Source: Torreya grandis (Eukaryota; Streptophyta; Pinopsida; Cupressales; Taxaceae). Taken from it: a DNA stretch of 64,000 nucleotides. The translations under genes were made by a program, and so were the position numbers. The stretch is from contig JARHVA010000081.1 in NCBI GenBank assembly GCA_037957365.1, positions 6,749,501-6,813,500 of the forward strand. The letters are read 5' to 3'. The notes beneath the pieces were generated by a model. That model worked only from the letters and a program-made list of their open reading frames with translations, had not been told where the DNA came from and did not search any database. Position 1 is the first letter of the stretch. The number at the start of each line of letters is the position of its first letter. Below, piece by piece: positions 24,150 to 34,848 of the stretch.

Positions 24150-25245
24150 AACTTTGGTAGAGTCTAATTTAACATTAAGAGAAGTTCACAAAGGAGTATG
24201 TAGAACTCATTATAGCAGGTAGTCCTATCTAAAAAGATCTTGCATACTAGTTATTATTGGCCCATGATGGACGTAGATGCTACTGCATATGTAAAGAAGT
24301 GTGACAAATGTCAATGGCATGCTAATATGATTCATGCCCCAACCAAAACTTTGAAACTAATGTTGACACCATGGCCATTTTATACATAGGGACTTGACCT
24401 CATTGGGAAGATTAACCCTACTTCATCTGATGGCCATAAACATATCCTTATTTCCACCAAATATTTCATTAAGTGGGTTGAATCTATACCCCTCACTTAC
24501 GTGACTAGAAATCAAATTTCCAAATTCATCTTCAACTATCTAATTTAATACTATGGTATCCCCTCTAACATTATATTTGATAATGGAGGATCATTCAAGA
24601 ATAAGGATGTAGATCAGCTATGTACTAAATATAATATCACACAACATTTTTCTACATCATATTACCCTCAAGGTAATAGCCAAGCTAAGGCATCCAACAA
24701 AACTATTATCAATATTCTAAAAAATATTGTCAATGATGTCAGTCATGATTGGCACTTGAAGATATTACCTACCCTTTGGGCATACTGTACCAATAATCAT
24801 ACCCCCATAGGAGTCACTCCATACTCATTTATGGTACTAAAGCCATCCTTCACATTGAGGTTGAATTGCCATCACTACACATCTATTTCAAGCATGTCCT
24901 GGATGATAATGAATATCAAGTAGCTCACCTGCAAGAGCTAGACTTGATGAGAAATGCATAGCTATGTTCAAAAATCTTCAAACATATCAAAATTGACTCA
25001 AAGGCCACTATAATCAGCATGTTAAGCATCAAACATTTGAACTTAGTGATCTTGTTCTTAAAGAAAACTAAAAGAATACCATGGTTGAGAAGAAGCATAA
25101 AAGGAAACTCAAACCAAACTAGATAGGGCCTTTTGTCATTACTATATATTATGGATCAAGATTATATAGGCTTGCCATGTCAGATGGAGATGAACTTCTT
25201 GAGCTAATGAATATTATTCATCTCAAGTGGTACTATGCTTGAGCA
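24150..25245 (+). pseudogene. Integrase pseudogene of element B
   Basis: The zinc-binding end CDKCQ is near 24300. The DDE core shows the first Asp in GLDLIG (about 24395) and the second in FDNGGSFKN (about 24570). The third catalytic position is Lys (24687-24689) instead of Glu, a GAG-to-AAG change. The C-terminal part ends 'GPFVITIYYGSRLYRL ... HLKWYYA' and a stop at about 25243. There is no chromodomain, which agrees with Tat rather than chromoviruses. Confidence 0.83.
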
Positions 25246-25773
25246 CTAAGGTGTATTTTTTGTAAGTACCATTTCAATTATGCCATTTTATCACTATTCT
25301 TCTTTGTACAAATATCATCCTTATCTGTCCTCTTAGCAGTATCCACTTTTTGCTTCTAACCTATCGACCTAGTGTGTTCTAAAGCCTATCTTGTTTAATT
25401 TTAGTTTTTTCCATTTTTTGCACATTTTTAGCATAAAGGTATCTTATCAATTTCATCAATTGGTTCAAGTACTTTAGATAGAGATCATATTTTAAAATAG
25501 TATGATATAAGTTTCCATAGTTGCATCCTTCATTTGTTATTCCTTTCTTACCACTAATCTTGTTACTAATTATAATAACATTTGGGTAAATTAGTAACAT
25601 TGATCTATGTCATTGTGTCCTAGTTATAATAACCTATGGGAAAACTAGGGGTAACATTAAGCCTTTATGTACCAACTTGCAACTTCCTATGTCGTACTAT
25701 GCCTTTTTACCAATTGTACTTATTTTATTTGAATTAACTACTACACTAGTCAAATTATTCCACTATAAGGGCA

Positions 25774-25824
25774 GAACTATAGTGACTTGAGGTCCTACTC
25801 TGGGACTATGTAGGTAGTGCTCGA
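25774..25824 (+). repeat. Tail motif copy 1 of element B
   Basis: A diverged GAACTATAGTGACTTGAGG...ATGTAGGTAGTGCTC copy of the element A motif. The internal hairpin is kept with changed bases (GTCC/GGAC here, GCCC/GGGC in A). Confidence 0.65.
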
Positions 25825-25850
25825 TACTTATTGAGGTCAGCTTAGTCCCC

Positions 25851-25980
25851 CTAAGCCATGCTCTAGCCATTTTGCAAACAACATAAGCCACACTCTCACC
25901 ATTTTTTGAGCAACCTAAGCCATGCTCTTACCATTTTATAGCAACCTAAGCCAAACTCATGCCATTTTATGAGCAACCTT
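25851..25980 (+). repeat. Four-unit tandem repeat (31-33 bp)
   Basis: Units of the form CTAAGCCATGCTCT-nn-CCATTTT-n-GAGCAAC begin at about 25851, 25883, 25914 and 25945, with small substitutions between copies. Confidence 0.7.
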
Positions 25981-26298
25981 AGTTTAAATGCTCTCATTGT
26001 TTTGTGATATTGAACCATTTAGTGTCTCATCATTCTCGATTGAGTTGAGATACTCTAAAATAATTCCAAAAACATTTGAAAAATCATTCAAAAAGAACAA
26101 AAACATTGACCTCTTCTTTGCCTTAAGGATTCTAGGAACCCTTACTAAGTTACAAGTAAATCACTTGTCATTTAGTATCCCCATCCTTTTTGGCCTTTTC
26201 TCTCATGCACTTACCATTTTGTAAGACCATTCCTCTTCTTATGTCACATCCATTCTATTTGTTTTCATCATTTATCACATTCTTCCCATTCCTTGGGA

Positions 26299-26362
26299 GA
26301 ACTACATTTGGCCTAAAGTTTTTTATTGGATATTACACCCATGGAACTTTGTAGGTAGCACC
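26299..26362 (+). repeat. Tail motif copy 2 of element B
   Basis: GAACTACATTTGGCCTAAAG...TTTGTAGGTAGCACC, 525 bp after copy 1. It is followed at about 26390 by CTCAACCACCCCC, as in element A. Confidence 0.65.
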
Positions 26363-27012
26363 CACTTGCCTAGTGCATATGGAGATAACTCAACCACCCC
26401 CTTCCTTTTCTTTTATTTTCCCCATTTTGTTCATTTGTTAAAGTTATAACCTATTTTCTAGGGGCATTATTCATATGGTTTCTTTTGAGTGTTTCTTTCT
26501 TTGTTTGTTTCTTTTTTATTTTGTTTGTGTGTCTATTTGTTTGATTTTAGTACTATTACCTTGATTCAATTTATGTGTGTTCATTAGGTGATTCCTTTCC
26601 CACACTTATAATTTAATTTATCCATATTCATATGTTTACATTGTCATCATGGTTTCTATAATTGGTACATTATTTTATATTTAGTATTAGATTATGAGAG
26701 TCAGTCCTTGTGCATATTTTTAGCCAATTCCTCATGATGTTATACCATGATTCCTAATGACACATGCTACAACAAACCTTATCTTCAAGAAGTATATTCA
26801 ACAATGGCATCATCAAAATCTCTTCAACATCACCATCTCGATTCAATTCCAATCATATCCCAAATAGAATAATTAACCACAAAAGAATTTCAACCTTTAT
26901 TAGTTCAGACGAGCATCTCCCTAATAGTAGGTTGTTATAATTCATAATTACCCTCTATGTTAAGTTATCATCATCCTCAACCAAGTTTGTCATGTTTTCC
27001 ATAATCAAGGTC

Positions 27013-27340
27013 CAATGAGTATAACCACCTATGGGCAAATCATTGCACACTGTCCCACCTATATTTCTCAATGACTATAACCACCTTTGGGAAAATCATT
27101 GTGTTGTCACCACTTTACATTTTTTTCCCACACAGGGGCATGTTATTATCTTTTTTTTCTATCCTAACTAGGGCAACTCCATCTTCTCAATGATTATAAC
27201 CATCTTTGGGAAAATCATTGTATAATCATACCATGTTGCCACTATCAAGGTATAATTCTTATAACCTCCTTTGGGCAAACCATTGTACACCATCCCACTT
27301 GCATTCTCAATTATTTTGACTAATTTTTAAATATCATTGT
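27013..27340 (+). repeat. Five hairpin-type interspersed repeats
   Basis: Copies near 27013, 27069, 27188, 27250 and 27308 follow CAATGAnTATAACC then ACCTTTGGGnAAATCATTG. The ends CAATGA and TCATTG are inverted repeats, so each unit can fold. Spacing is irregular (56, 119, 62 and 58 bp). The last copy is the most degraded. Confidence 0.65.
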
Positions 27341-27545
27341 GTTTTCACCCCGTCATCTTTCCTTTCTTTGGTCCCCTCATTTCACTTCTTTCTATTTGAG
27401 GGACCATTTACCGACCTACTTATGCCAACCATTCCCTCAAGGAGGAATCATACAATTAGTCTATCATCATTATAGTTATAGGCATACATGACCTTTTCAT
27501 TCTTTTAAAAGATGTTACTATTCTTATATCTTTCAATGCCTTTCC

Positions 27546-27559
27546 AAATAGGGGCAAAC
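27546..27559 (+). other. Polypurine tract of element B
   Basis: AAATAGGGGCAAAC sits directly before the 3' LTR, parallel to AAAAAGGGGCAAA in element A. Confidence 0.75.
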
Positions 27560-28744
27560 TATAGACACCTAAATCTAGCCACCAATAACCTTATAGGCTT
27601 TTGGCCAATTTCCACTTAAAATGCATAATTTGACTTAAAAAAACTAAAACATGCTAAATCATTAAAATTGACATATTCAAGTGATGATTTTGGCCAAGGT
27701 ATTCCTAAATGGGGTAATGCCATTTATGGGCCAACTAACTTTGATCAGATCATTTCAAGTCAAAATGCCAATTTTGCACTTGGGTGATCTAGATTATTAT
27801 TTCCTATCAAATATTTTACATAAGACACATACCTTTATTATTTGTTTTTGGTAACATCCTAAATGGGATAATGGATCCAATGCATTGGAAATCAACTTCT
27901 AATTCTAATCTAATCAAATTTTAGACAAATAACAAGGTATTCTGATCAATTTGAGTAATTTGTGCACAAAGTACTTAATCATGATTAAGAGCTAATTAAC
28001 CCAAATCAAGGCTTAATCAAAAATCCCATGAAAATTTGTTCAATACTTTTTTTTGGAAATGAATATTGAATATCTACATCATCAGGTGACCTAATTTCTT
28101 GGGAAGACATCTCTAGGCCATAAATGCCACAAATATTAGGATTCATGCCCTCCATGACTCATCAATGCCTTACATGATGCCATCCATGCCTCTTAATTAC
28201 CCCTTCTTCTAATTTCATGATGTGGATAATTATAAAATTAATTTCAAAAATTGAATTAATCCTTAACCACACATCTCAATCTTAGGATGGATGATTTAGG
28301 TTGATTCTAGACATTCTCAAAAATCTATAAATAAGAGGCCTCACCACATGAATTTTAAGTCTTGATAATGCAAATTTATAATGAACAAATGATTCCAAAA
28401 TACATTGTAATTAGTGTTACCATGACAAATTATTTAAATCCAAGCCAAGCCAAAGCCACAAGGTGCCAAGGAGAAGAAGAGATAGCCAAGCCTCCTTTGA
28501 TGAAGACTTCACAACCACAAATCGAGCAAGCCACTATAACAATTATTTTGGAGCATCCAAGGGAGGTAAAAGAAGGTTTCTTTTGCATTTGATTGTGTGT
28601 TTTATTTATGTTTTCTAACTAAGTTCTCCCTAGTGTCTAAGCCTAGAGATGTTATACTAGTTAGTGTGTTTCTTTCATTTTGTTTTCATTTTGAAACTAA
28701 CACCATACTAACCATCCTCTCTTGAGTCAAATTTTTAGATCACA
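27560..28744 (+). mobile_element. 3' LTR of element B
   Basis: Begins TATAGACACC (decayed TGTAGACACC) and ends AGATCACA, 1185 bp. It pairs with 8004-9159. An extra segment near 28155-28185 ('tgactcatcaatgccttacatgatgc') accounts for most of the length difference. Confidence 0.88.
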
Positions 28745-28749
28745 ATTTT
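28745..28749 (+). repeat. Target site duplication of element B, right copy
   Basis: ATTTT, identical to 7999-8003. Confidence 0.8.
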
Positions 28750-28899
28750 AAGTGTTAAGACAAAGGTAATGCTTATATTAAGCCCACAATTCTCATTTAA
28801 TGGCTTAAAACTTCTTTCAAACATCTTGAACCTATTCAAGACTAGTTTGGTAAGTGGGTTTATAAAATGTCCTCATATTTATTAAGAATAGGTTTAAGG

Positions 28900-30900
28900 A
28901 AGGGAAGTTATTATAGAGATAGGAACTTGGAGCTCTACAAATGATAAGATGAAAAGTATTTCTCCATAAAGGTTCTTCAATCTTATCATCACTCTCATTT
29001 GTCCTCTTTGCCAGCTTGGTCCTTATTTTATTGTTCTTTTTTGGTTTAGATATTTATTGTCCCTTTATAATGGTTTCATCCTTTGTTTATCTATGTTTTG
29101 GCTCTGTGTCTAGATTTTTCTTCTTGATTTTTTATTGGATTTTGGTTCATGTTTCTCCATATTTTTTTGTGCATTGATTTGATACATGTTGTTTATTGAG
29201 AGATGCGGGTAGATTAATCCCCCTACTTTATGGAATTTAGTGATGATGGTTCTAGGCCCTTGTGTGAGCAATGGGCATAGTATTAACAATGGAAATTTAT
29301 TTTATGAAGCTAGATAGATTAAGGTTCCTATTAAAAATTTCTCTCATGAAATATCTCACCTAGATTTGGAGAACCTAGAACTCAATGAGAAAAGAAGAAG
29401 TAGAAAAGGATTAGTGAGGTTTTGAGGGTTAAAGAAAGCACTAACATTTCAAAATGTGTAACATTCAACTTTTATGGATTCAACTCAATATAAGGTTGAG
29501 GTGATAGATAAAGCAATGAGTAATTTTTTAAGTCCCCTACCCTTATAAAAAACCTCACCTAGTCTTTGAATGAAGAAATGGAAAAAGCCCTGTAGTTGGA
29601 ATAAATTAGGATAAATAATATTGGGATTTTTTTATGTGTTTGAAAAGATATTACTTTCCTTATAGGAATTTATTTGATAATTGGTTGAACATATTTTAGT
29701 GTAAAAATATGAATATGTATGTAAGTTTCTACATAATGATGCATAAAAGGGTTTTCATGGTGCTTTTCAAAAATTATAGCATACAAAGGAGAGCTATTAG
29801 TAATCCCATGTGGAATGTTGCAGTCTATATTTAGAGTTATGCCATGGAACTTTAATATAGACTCTAAGGATGTCATATTTTAAAATTCCCTAGAGGGATA
29901 TATATTATGAATGTTCCTATTCAAATTTAGAATTTTATCCCCCAAGTGCTCAAACCTATGAGATAATTTTTAATAATTAAAAACACTATAATATCTCTAG
30001 CCCATATGCATGTGAGAGTCCTTATTTACATAGAGCCATTTGATGTTTTTCCTAAAACCCTAGTCTTAAAAATTAAAAAATGGCCTTTCTCTTATCCTAT
30101 CAATGGCCTAGGAGGACTAAATGCTTAATTTTTTAAAAACAAAGATAGTCACCAAAAAATGAATTGCCCTCTATTAAATAAGAATCCTAATACAACTAAA
30201 AATGAAATTAAATTGGCTCCCACTAATAGTTAGGTTAATTTTGGAAAATATTCATTTTTAACCAAACTTGAGGTGGTGATGATAGTTAACCCATAATATG
30301 AATCTAAAAAATAAAAATAAAATGATTTAAATCCCTCAGGGATGTCACCTGAGGTCTCATGTGGCCCTTTGTTAGATAATATTATTGAGTAATTTCCCTT
30401 GCTTGAATATCCCCATGTACCCTTGGCTCTATTTGGGGAATATTTCTATAAGAATGATCTAGTGTATAACATTCCTACCCCTACAAAGATACTTTCTAAT
30501 TAATATGTTTTTATCTTTATATATCTTTAGACTATAGATATCTCTACCCCTATCTACTTGTACTTCCTAAATGCTAGGCCCTATGTCATGCAAGATGTGT
30601 CCATGGACATCTATCCTGTGTTAGTTGTTACCCATCAGATTCAACAACCTCATCTGAGAATGTTCCTTTGGTTCAGGAAGCTATTGTTGATTGTAATCCT
30701 AGAGCAATGTCTAAATTTGGGAGTAAAAGTCTTAAAATAGAGAGTTATTGATCTAATTTACAAAGCTTAGATTCAATATATGATGGAAAAATACTTAAAG
30801 GATCCTCTCATATCTATCTTAAAGACTCAAATAAGAAGATTAAAGACAAAAAAACAAAGATACATAGTTTTTCACTAGGCTTTATTAGAATTAAGGGGGA
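28900..30900 (+). pseudogene. LINE (L1-type) 5' region and ORF1 remnant
   Basis: The stretch precedes a LINE endonuclease. At about 29640-29960 a degraded translation shows 'FMVLFKNYSIQRRAISNPMWNV' then 'LEFYPPSAQTYEII', which resembles the DUF4283/RRM-like ORF1 domain of plant L1 elements. Many stops are present. 29000-29220 is T-rich and 28750-29220 may be LINE leader or older DNA. The LINE's 5' end is not defined. Confidence 0.45.
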
Positions 30901-30941
30901 TCTAAGTCTACAAGGTAGGCTATATAGTTTTTTTGTTCTCC

Positions 30942-32220
30942 ATGAAAATTATCAGTTGGAATGTTAGAGTTATTGAGTCGATTAATAGAAGGTACATTTT
31001 AATGTAGTTTAGGCATTCGAGAGAGTAGACTGATTTTATTTTATTTCTAAATGTTAAGGAGACTACACCCAAATTGTATTTAGTTTTGAGTTTTGTCTAG
31101 CCAAAATGTATTCAGTTATCCATGAACCACCCTAGAGGTAAAGGAGTGCCTCTATCCTCATTAATCCTAAGTTTGAAAATGTTTTTATTGATCATGGATG
31201 TTATTCATTCCAAATAATCATTTGGGTGGTTTGTAATAAACAATATTATATTTTTAGGATATGTAATGTATATGTCCTCAATGACTATAGAGAAAGAATT
31301 AAGATTTGGAAAAGGTTAGAAAATAAGATTAATAATATCATTTGGATTTTGGGTGGTGATTATAACATGATTAAGGAAAGAGAATATAAGTAGGGTGGTG
31401 ATATCCTCTCATGGAAAGGTAACAATATCTTTTTTTGGTCAAAATTGAAGTGAATCCACAAACTTGAGGACCCCTTCAAAAAATTTAAATCTTCTAGCAA
31501 AGGTGTTTGGTTCACTTGGTGTAACAATCAAGACAAGAGAAAAAGAATTTATTCCAAACTAGATAGGTTCTAATTACACAATAATTCTTATAAAATTCAA
31601 CAGGGCTTTGGAAGAAGTTTAGTTAATGTCCTTCATTTTACTATCCTTGACCATCACCCCATTGAAATAATTACATTTCTTAAATCTGAGGGCGACAGTA
31701 ATATAGATGAGTGTAAAGGCCTATATAAGCTCAATTTTTCTCACTTTCAAGATAGAGAGTGAAGAGAGGGTATCTAAACATCTTATAACATTGACAAAAT
31801 TATGAATAATTATTCTTCTAGCATTAATACATGGAATAATTTTATAGACCTAAGTGAGAAGTTTATGAGAGCTATGGTCAAATCAAGGCTAAAATAAGAA
31901 GAAAATATTCTAGAGACTCCAAAAAATAGTTTATTATAGTTGACAATGCTCTCCAGGATGACCCCTCTAATGATTATCTTCTAATTAGATTGGTGACACT
32001 CAAGCACAATATCAAAATGAGACAATAGTATATTCCTAGAAGGGCTAAAGTTAGATATAGAGTTAATTGGATTAAATTGGGTGATAAGGGTACTAAATTC
32101 TTTTTTATTTTTCTCAAAGCTAGATTTAGTAGGAAAAAATAGGTTTTTAACATTGGACATTTTTATACTAACAATATTATTGAAATTAAAGATGTTTTTT
32201 TCATTATGATATCACTAAAA
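30942..32220 (+). pseudogene. LINE ORF2 remnant: endonuclease domain and linker, no RT
   Basis: It starts MKIISWNVR, the N-terminal signature of L1 apurinic-type endonucleases. Later blocks include 'IIWILGGDYNMIKE' (about 31340), 'GVWFTWCNNQDKRKRIYSKLDRF' split by indels (about 31505-31570) and 'ILDHHPIEI' (about 31645). 'WIKLGDKGTKFFF' (about 32070) is the usual bridge towards RT. The frame has many stops and shifts. RT and the C-terminal part are absent: the homology ends in a duplication and an AT repeat. L1 copies usually lose their 5' end, so loss of the 3' end suggests a later deletion or rearrangement. Confidence 0.75.
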
Positions 32221-32313
32221 AGAATTTAGTACCCTGTTTTTAACATTGGACATTTTTATACTAACAATATTATTGAAATTAAAGATGTTTTTTTCATTAT
32301 GATATCACTAAAA
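32143..32313 (+). repeat. Exact 78-bp direct duplication at the truncated LINE end
   Basis: 32143-32220 and 32236-32313 are identical, with a period of 93 bp and 15 bp between. In a region otherwise full of old mutations, perfect identity means a recent local event. Confidence 0.85.
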
Positions 32314-32442
32314 TTAATTTAACAAATAAAAATCACTTAAAATAAATCTTGTGCCCACTGAGGCAAGTCCACAAGTATTTTATTAATCATGAAAAAACAA
32401 GTACATGGAAAAAGGGTGCCAATATCCCATTAACCCTTTTAC

Positions 32443-32496
<54 letters not shown>

Positions 32497-32556
32497 CATA
32501 TACATGTGTATATATATATATATACATGTGTATATATATATATACACACACACATG

Positions 32557-32598
<42 letters not shown>

Positions 32599-32754
32599 CA
32601 TATATATATGTGTATATATATATATATACATATATAAATACATATATATATATATATATGTATAACATATATATATATGTATATATATATATATACATAT
32701 ATATACATATATATATATATACACACATATATATATACATATATATGTATATAC

Positions 32755-32788
<34 letters not shown>

Positions 32789-32830
32789 ATACATATATAC
32801 ATATATATACATACATATATACATATATAC

Positions 32831-32885
<55 letters not shown>

Positions 32886-32898
32886 CATATATATATAC

Positions 32899-32957
<59 letters not shown>
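32443..32957. repeat. 515-bp TA/TG/CA compound microsatellite
   Basis: (TA)n with embedded (CA)n and (TG)n runs. CACACACATG and the TG run near 32545-32586 are mutually inverted around a TA core. Long open frames across it on both strands are artefacts of the YI/HI/VC codon cycle. Confidence 0.95.
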
Positions 32958-32958
<1 letters not shown>

Positions 32959-33182
32959 CTTTTACTTATGATCAGTAAAAATAACTAACCTAATAATCAT
33001 ATCATACATGAATGCAACCTGAAAGTTATTTTAATTATTAAACATAAAAAATAAAATAAACTAAGCAAATATGGCAATTATTTAGTAAAGGGGGTGTCTT
33101 TATAAATAAAGATGCATGCCCGTTTTACAATTATTATTACCTAACACATAAACTAAGTTAATAATATAGAACAAGTCCTAAC
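32958..33182. other. AT-rich DNA, no feature recognised
   Basis: Lies between the microsatellite and the minus-strand copia remnant. It could be 3' tail or LTR of that remnant, but no repeat partner was found. Confidence 0.4.
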
Positions 33183-33196
33183 CCCCCTCCCCCATG
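33183..33196 (-). other. Polypurine tract of minus-strand copia remnant
   Basis: On the minus strand it reads GGGGGAGGGGGGTT, just downstream of the RNase H end. This type of tract is typical of Sireviruses. Confidence 0.5.
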
Positions 33197-33204
33197 ATTA
33201 AAAT

Positions 33205-33800
33205 TCAGTTCTTTGGACACATGCCAAGCATTTTTGTGAATTTCTCAAATTTTATTCTATCACGAGGTTTTGTGAAGATATCATTTGTCTGATTAGTAGT
33301 TGGGAAATATATTGGATCAAGTTATTTCTTTGACACCAAAATTTACAAATAATGATATTTGACATCTATATGTTTTTTTTGGCATGAAATATTATATTTT
33401 TAAACATATTAATCACATTTTAATTATCAATGTATAACTTTGTAGGAGTAATCTAAAAATCTGAAGATATTCAAGAATACACCATAAATAAACAACTTCT
33501 ATGGAAGCATTTGATGTTGTGATGTATTCTTATTTTACTAATGAATTTACCATTGTATCCTCATTCTTACAACACCATGCAATAGTAGCTAAACCCATAT
33601 GCATAGTGAACTATGTTGTGGGCACTCTGTCATCCAAACATCTACCAAAATTTTCATCATAATACCTAACAAGTTTGAAGTTCTTATTGTAATGGTACTC
33701 AAGGTCATATGTTTTAATTCCATAAAGGTAACACATTACTCTTTTTGATACATGCCAATAAATTTCTCTAGGCTCATGCATAAACCTAGATAAATGTGGT
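33205..33800 (-). pseudogene. Ty1/copia RNase H remnant (minus strand)
   Basis: Minus-strand translation gives 'RFMHEPREIYWHVSKRVMCYLYG', then 'LVRYYDENFGRCLDDR', then 'EYITTSNAS', ending 'NDIFTKPRDRIKFEKFTKMLG'. These are the RT/RNase H landmarks of copia elements, the last being the usual C-terminal block of Sirevirus-type pol. Stops and frameshifts are present. No upstream RT palm is visible, so only the 3' end of pol remains. Elements X and D are of the same broad type, but on the plus strand. Confidence 0.78.
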
Positions 33801-34600
33801 TTGAATGGGTATTAGGGTTGGATGGTTGTTTTTTAAATGGATCGGTGTTGGTTGGGTCTTGATTTTGATGAAATGGAACAAAACCTACAAGTGAATGTGA
33901 ATTGGAAAAATGGTTTTATACATGCCCTAAACTAACATTTATATTTGGATTGATGGGTGTTCTTGAATCAATACCCAAATTTGGATTTGATAATGATTGG
34001 TTGATTGGTGAGCTAAAAAAAGTTGGATTAAGATTGACTAGTGAGTTTAAATGAGTATTTGAGCTCAAATTATAGATTGGAAAACTTTAATTAAAATTCA
34101 AGTTTTGACTATTGGATGGTGTGATTGGTAAAATTGAATGAACATTCAAGTTTGGATTGGTTATATTTATGGTTGGTAAAGCTAAATTAAATGTCAAGTT
34201 CATATTGATTGGATCTATGATGGGTAAACTTAAACGAACGTTCAAGTTTGGATTTTATGGATTATAACTGGTGAACTTGATGAACATTCATGTTCATATT
34301 AGGTTGATTGATATTTAATAATCCTGAATTAAAATTTATTTTTGGTGCATTATAGGTAGGTGGATAAGACAAATTTAGTGCATCACCTCCTTAGTTAGGT
34401 TGTTCTTTTAGTTCTCTCTATCTCTTTTCCCAAGCAATTAATAGGTTTAGTTATAGTTCTAGGTGAGAACATCAAGGGAGCTATCCCCATATAGAGGTTC
34501 TCTTCATCTATAAGGTCACCCACAACCTTTAAAAATTCCCCATGTTATCACTTAAGTGAGAAGTATTGAACACCCTCCTCAATGGTACAAATTTTTTTGA
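33801..34600 (-). other. Unassigned repeat-rich stretch, possibly decayed coding on minus strand
   Basis: About 33830-34300 contains imperfect 60-70 bp repeats ('ttcaagtttggattgg', 'ttggtaaact'). On the minus strand one frame is nearly open if TAG/TAA are read as decayed CAG/CAA, with a charged block 'LLIAWEKR' (stop) 'RELKEQ' near 34400-34440 followed by N/Q/S-rich repeats. I do not recognise the protein. Confidence 0.3.
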
Positions 34601-34764
34601 TAACAATATGTAAACTATACTACCACTTTTGGGTTTCTAAAACTAAAACTAAAATATAAATATTCTTAGGTATTATTAGGTAATAAAAAGTTTATGAAGG
34701 AAATATAAAACATTTAAAGACTTTAGAGTAATTCTTGAAAACTTAACTCTACTATTGATCAAGT

Positions 34765-34766
<2 letters not shown>

Positions 34767-34846
<80 letters not shown>
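34767..34846. repeat. (GT)40 microsatellite
   Basis: An uninterrupted 80-bp GT run. Confidence 0.97.

Positions 34847-34848
<2 letters not shown>

Larger units (their letters stand above)
25246..27545 (+). other. 3' tail of element B
   Basis: 2.3 kb of non-coding tail between integrase and the polypurine tract. It contains the two tail-motif copies (25774, 26299), a four-unit tandem repeat (25851-25980) and five hairpin-type repeats (27013-27340), annotated separately. The order 'motif pair, then CAACCACCCCC-type word' is shared with element A. Confidence 0.75.
8004..28744 (+). mobile_element. Element B: complete, degenerate Tat-type Ty3/gypsy retrotransposon with nested insertion
   Basis: 20,741 bp, including 4.8 kb of nested element N. 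Order: 5' LTR, primer site, long leader, gag, PR, [N], RT, RNase H, second RNase H, integrase, long tail with repeats, polypurine tract, 3' LTR. The second RNase H domain after RT-RNase H and the CHHC-type Gag knuckle place it in the Tat branch. I see no chromodomain and no env-like frame. Coding is broken by many stops, mostly TAG/TAA/TGA at places where CAG, CAA, CGA or TGG is expected, and by frameshifts. CpG is nearly absent. It is dead and old, with clearly diverged LTRs. Confidence 0.9.

Noticed and set aside
25851..25980. CRISPR-like array
   Set aside because: Units are imperfect, adjacent and without spacers, and the DNA is clearly a plant retroelement tail.
32349..32978. Open frames of 86-209 codons on both strands
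   Set aside because: They run through the TA/TG/CA repeat and encode only Y/I/H/V/C cycles. Multiple frames on both strands are open at once, a simple-repeat artefact.
33205..34600. Endogenous pararetrovirus
   Set aside because: The RNase H landmarks are copia-type (IFTKP block), and no movement-protein or coat-protein motif was seen.
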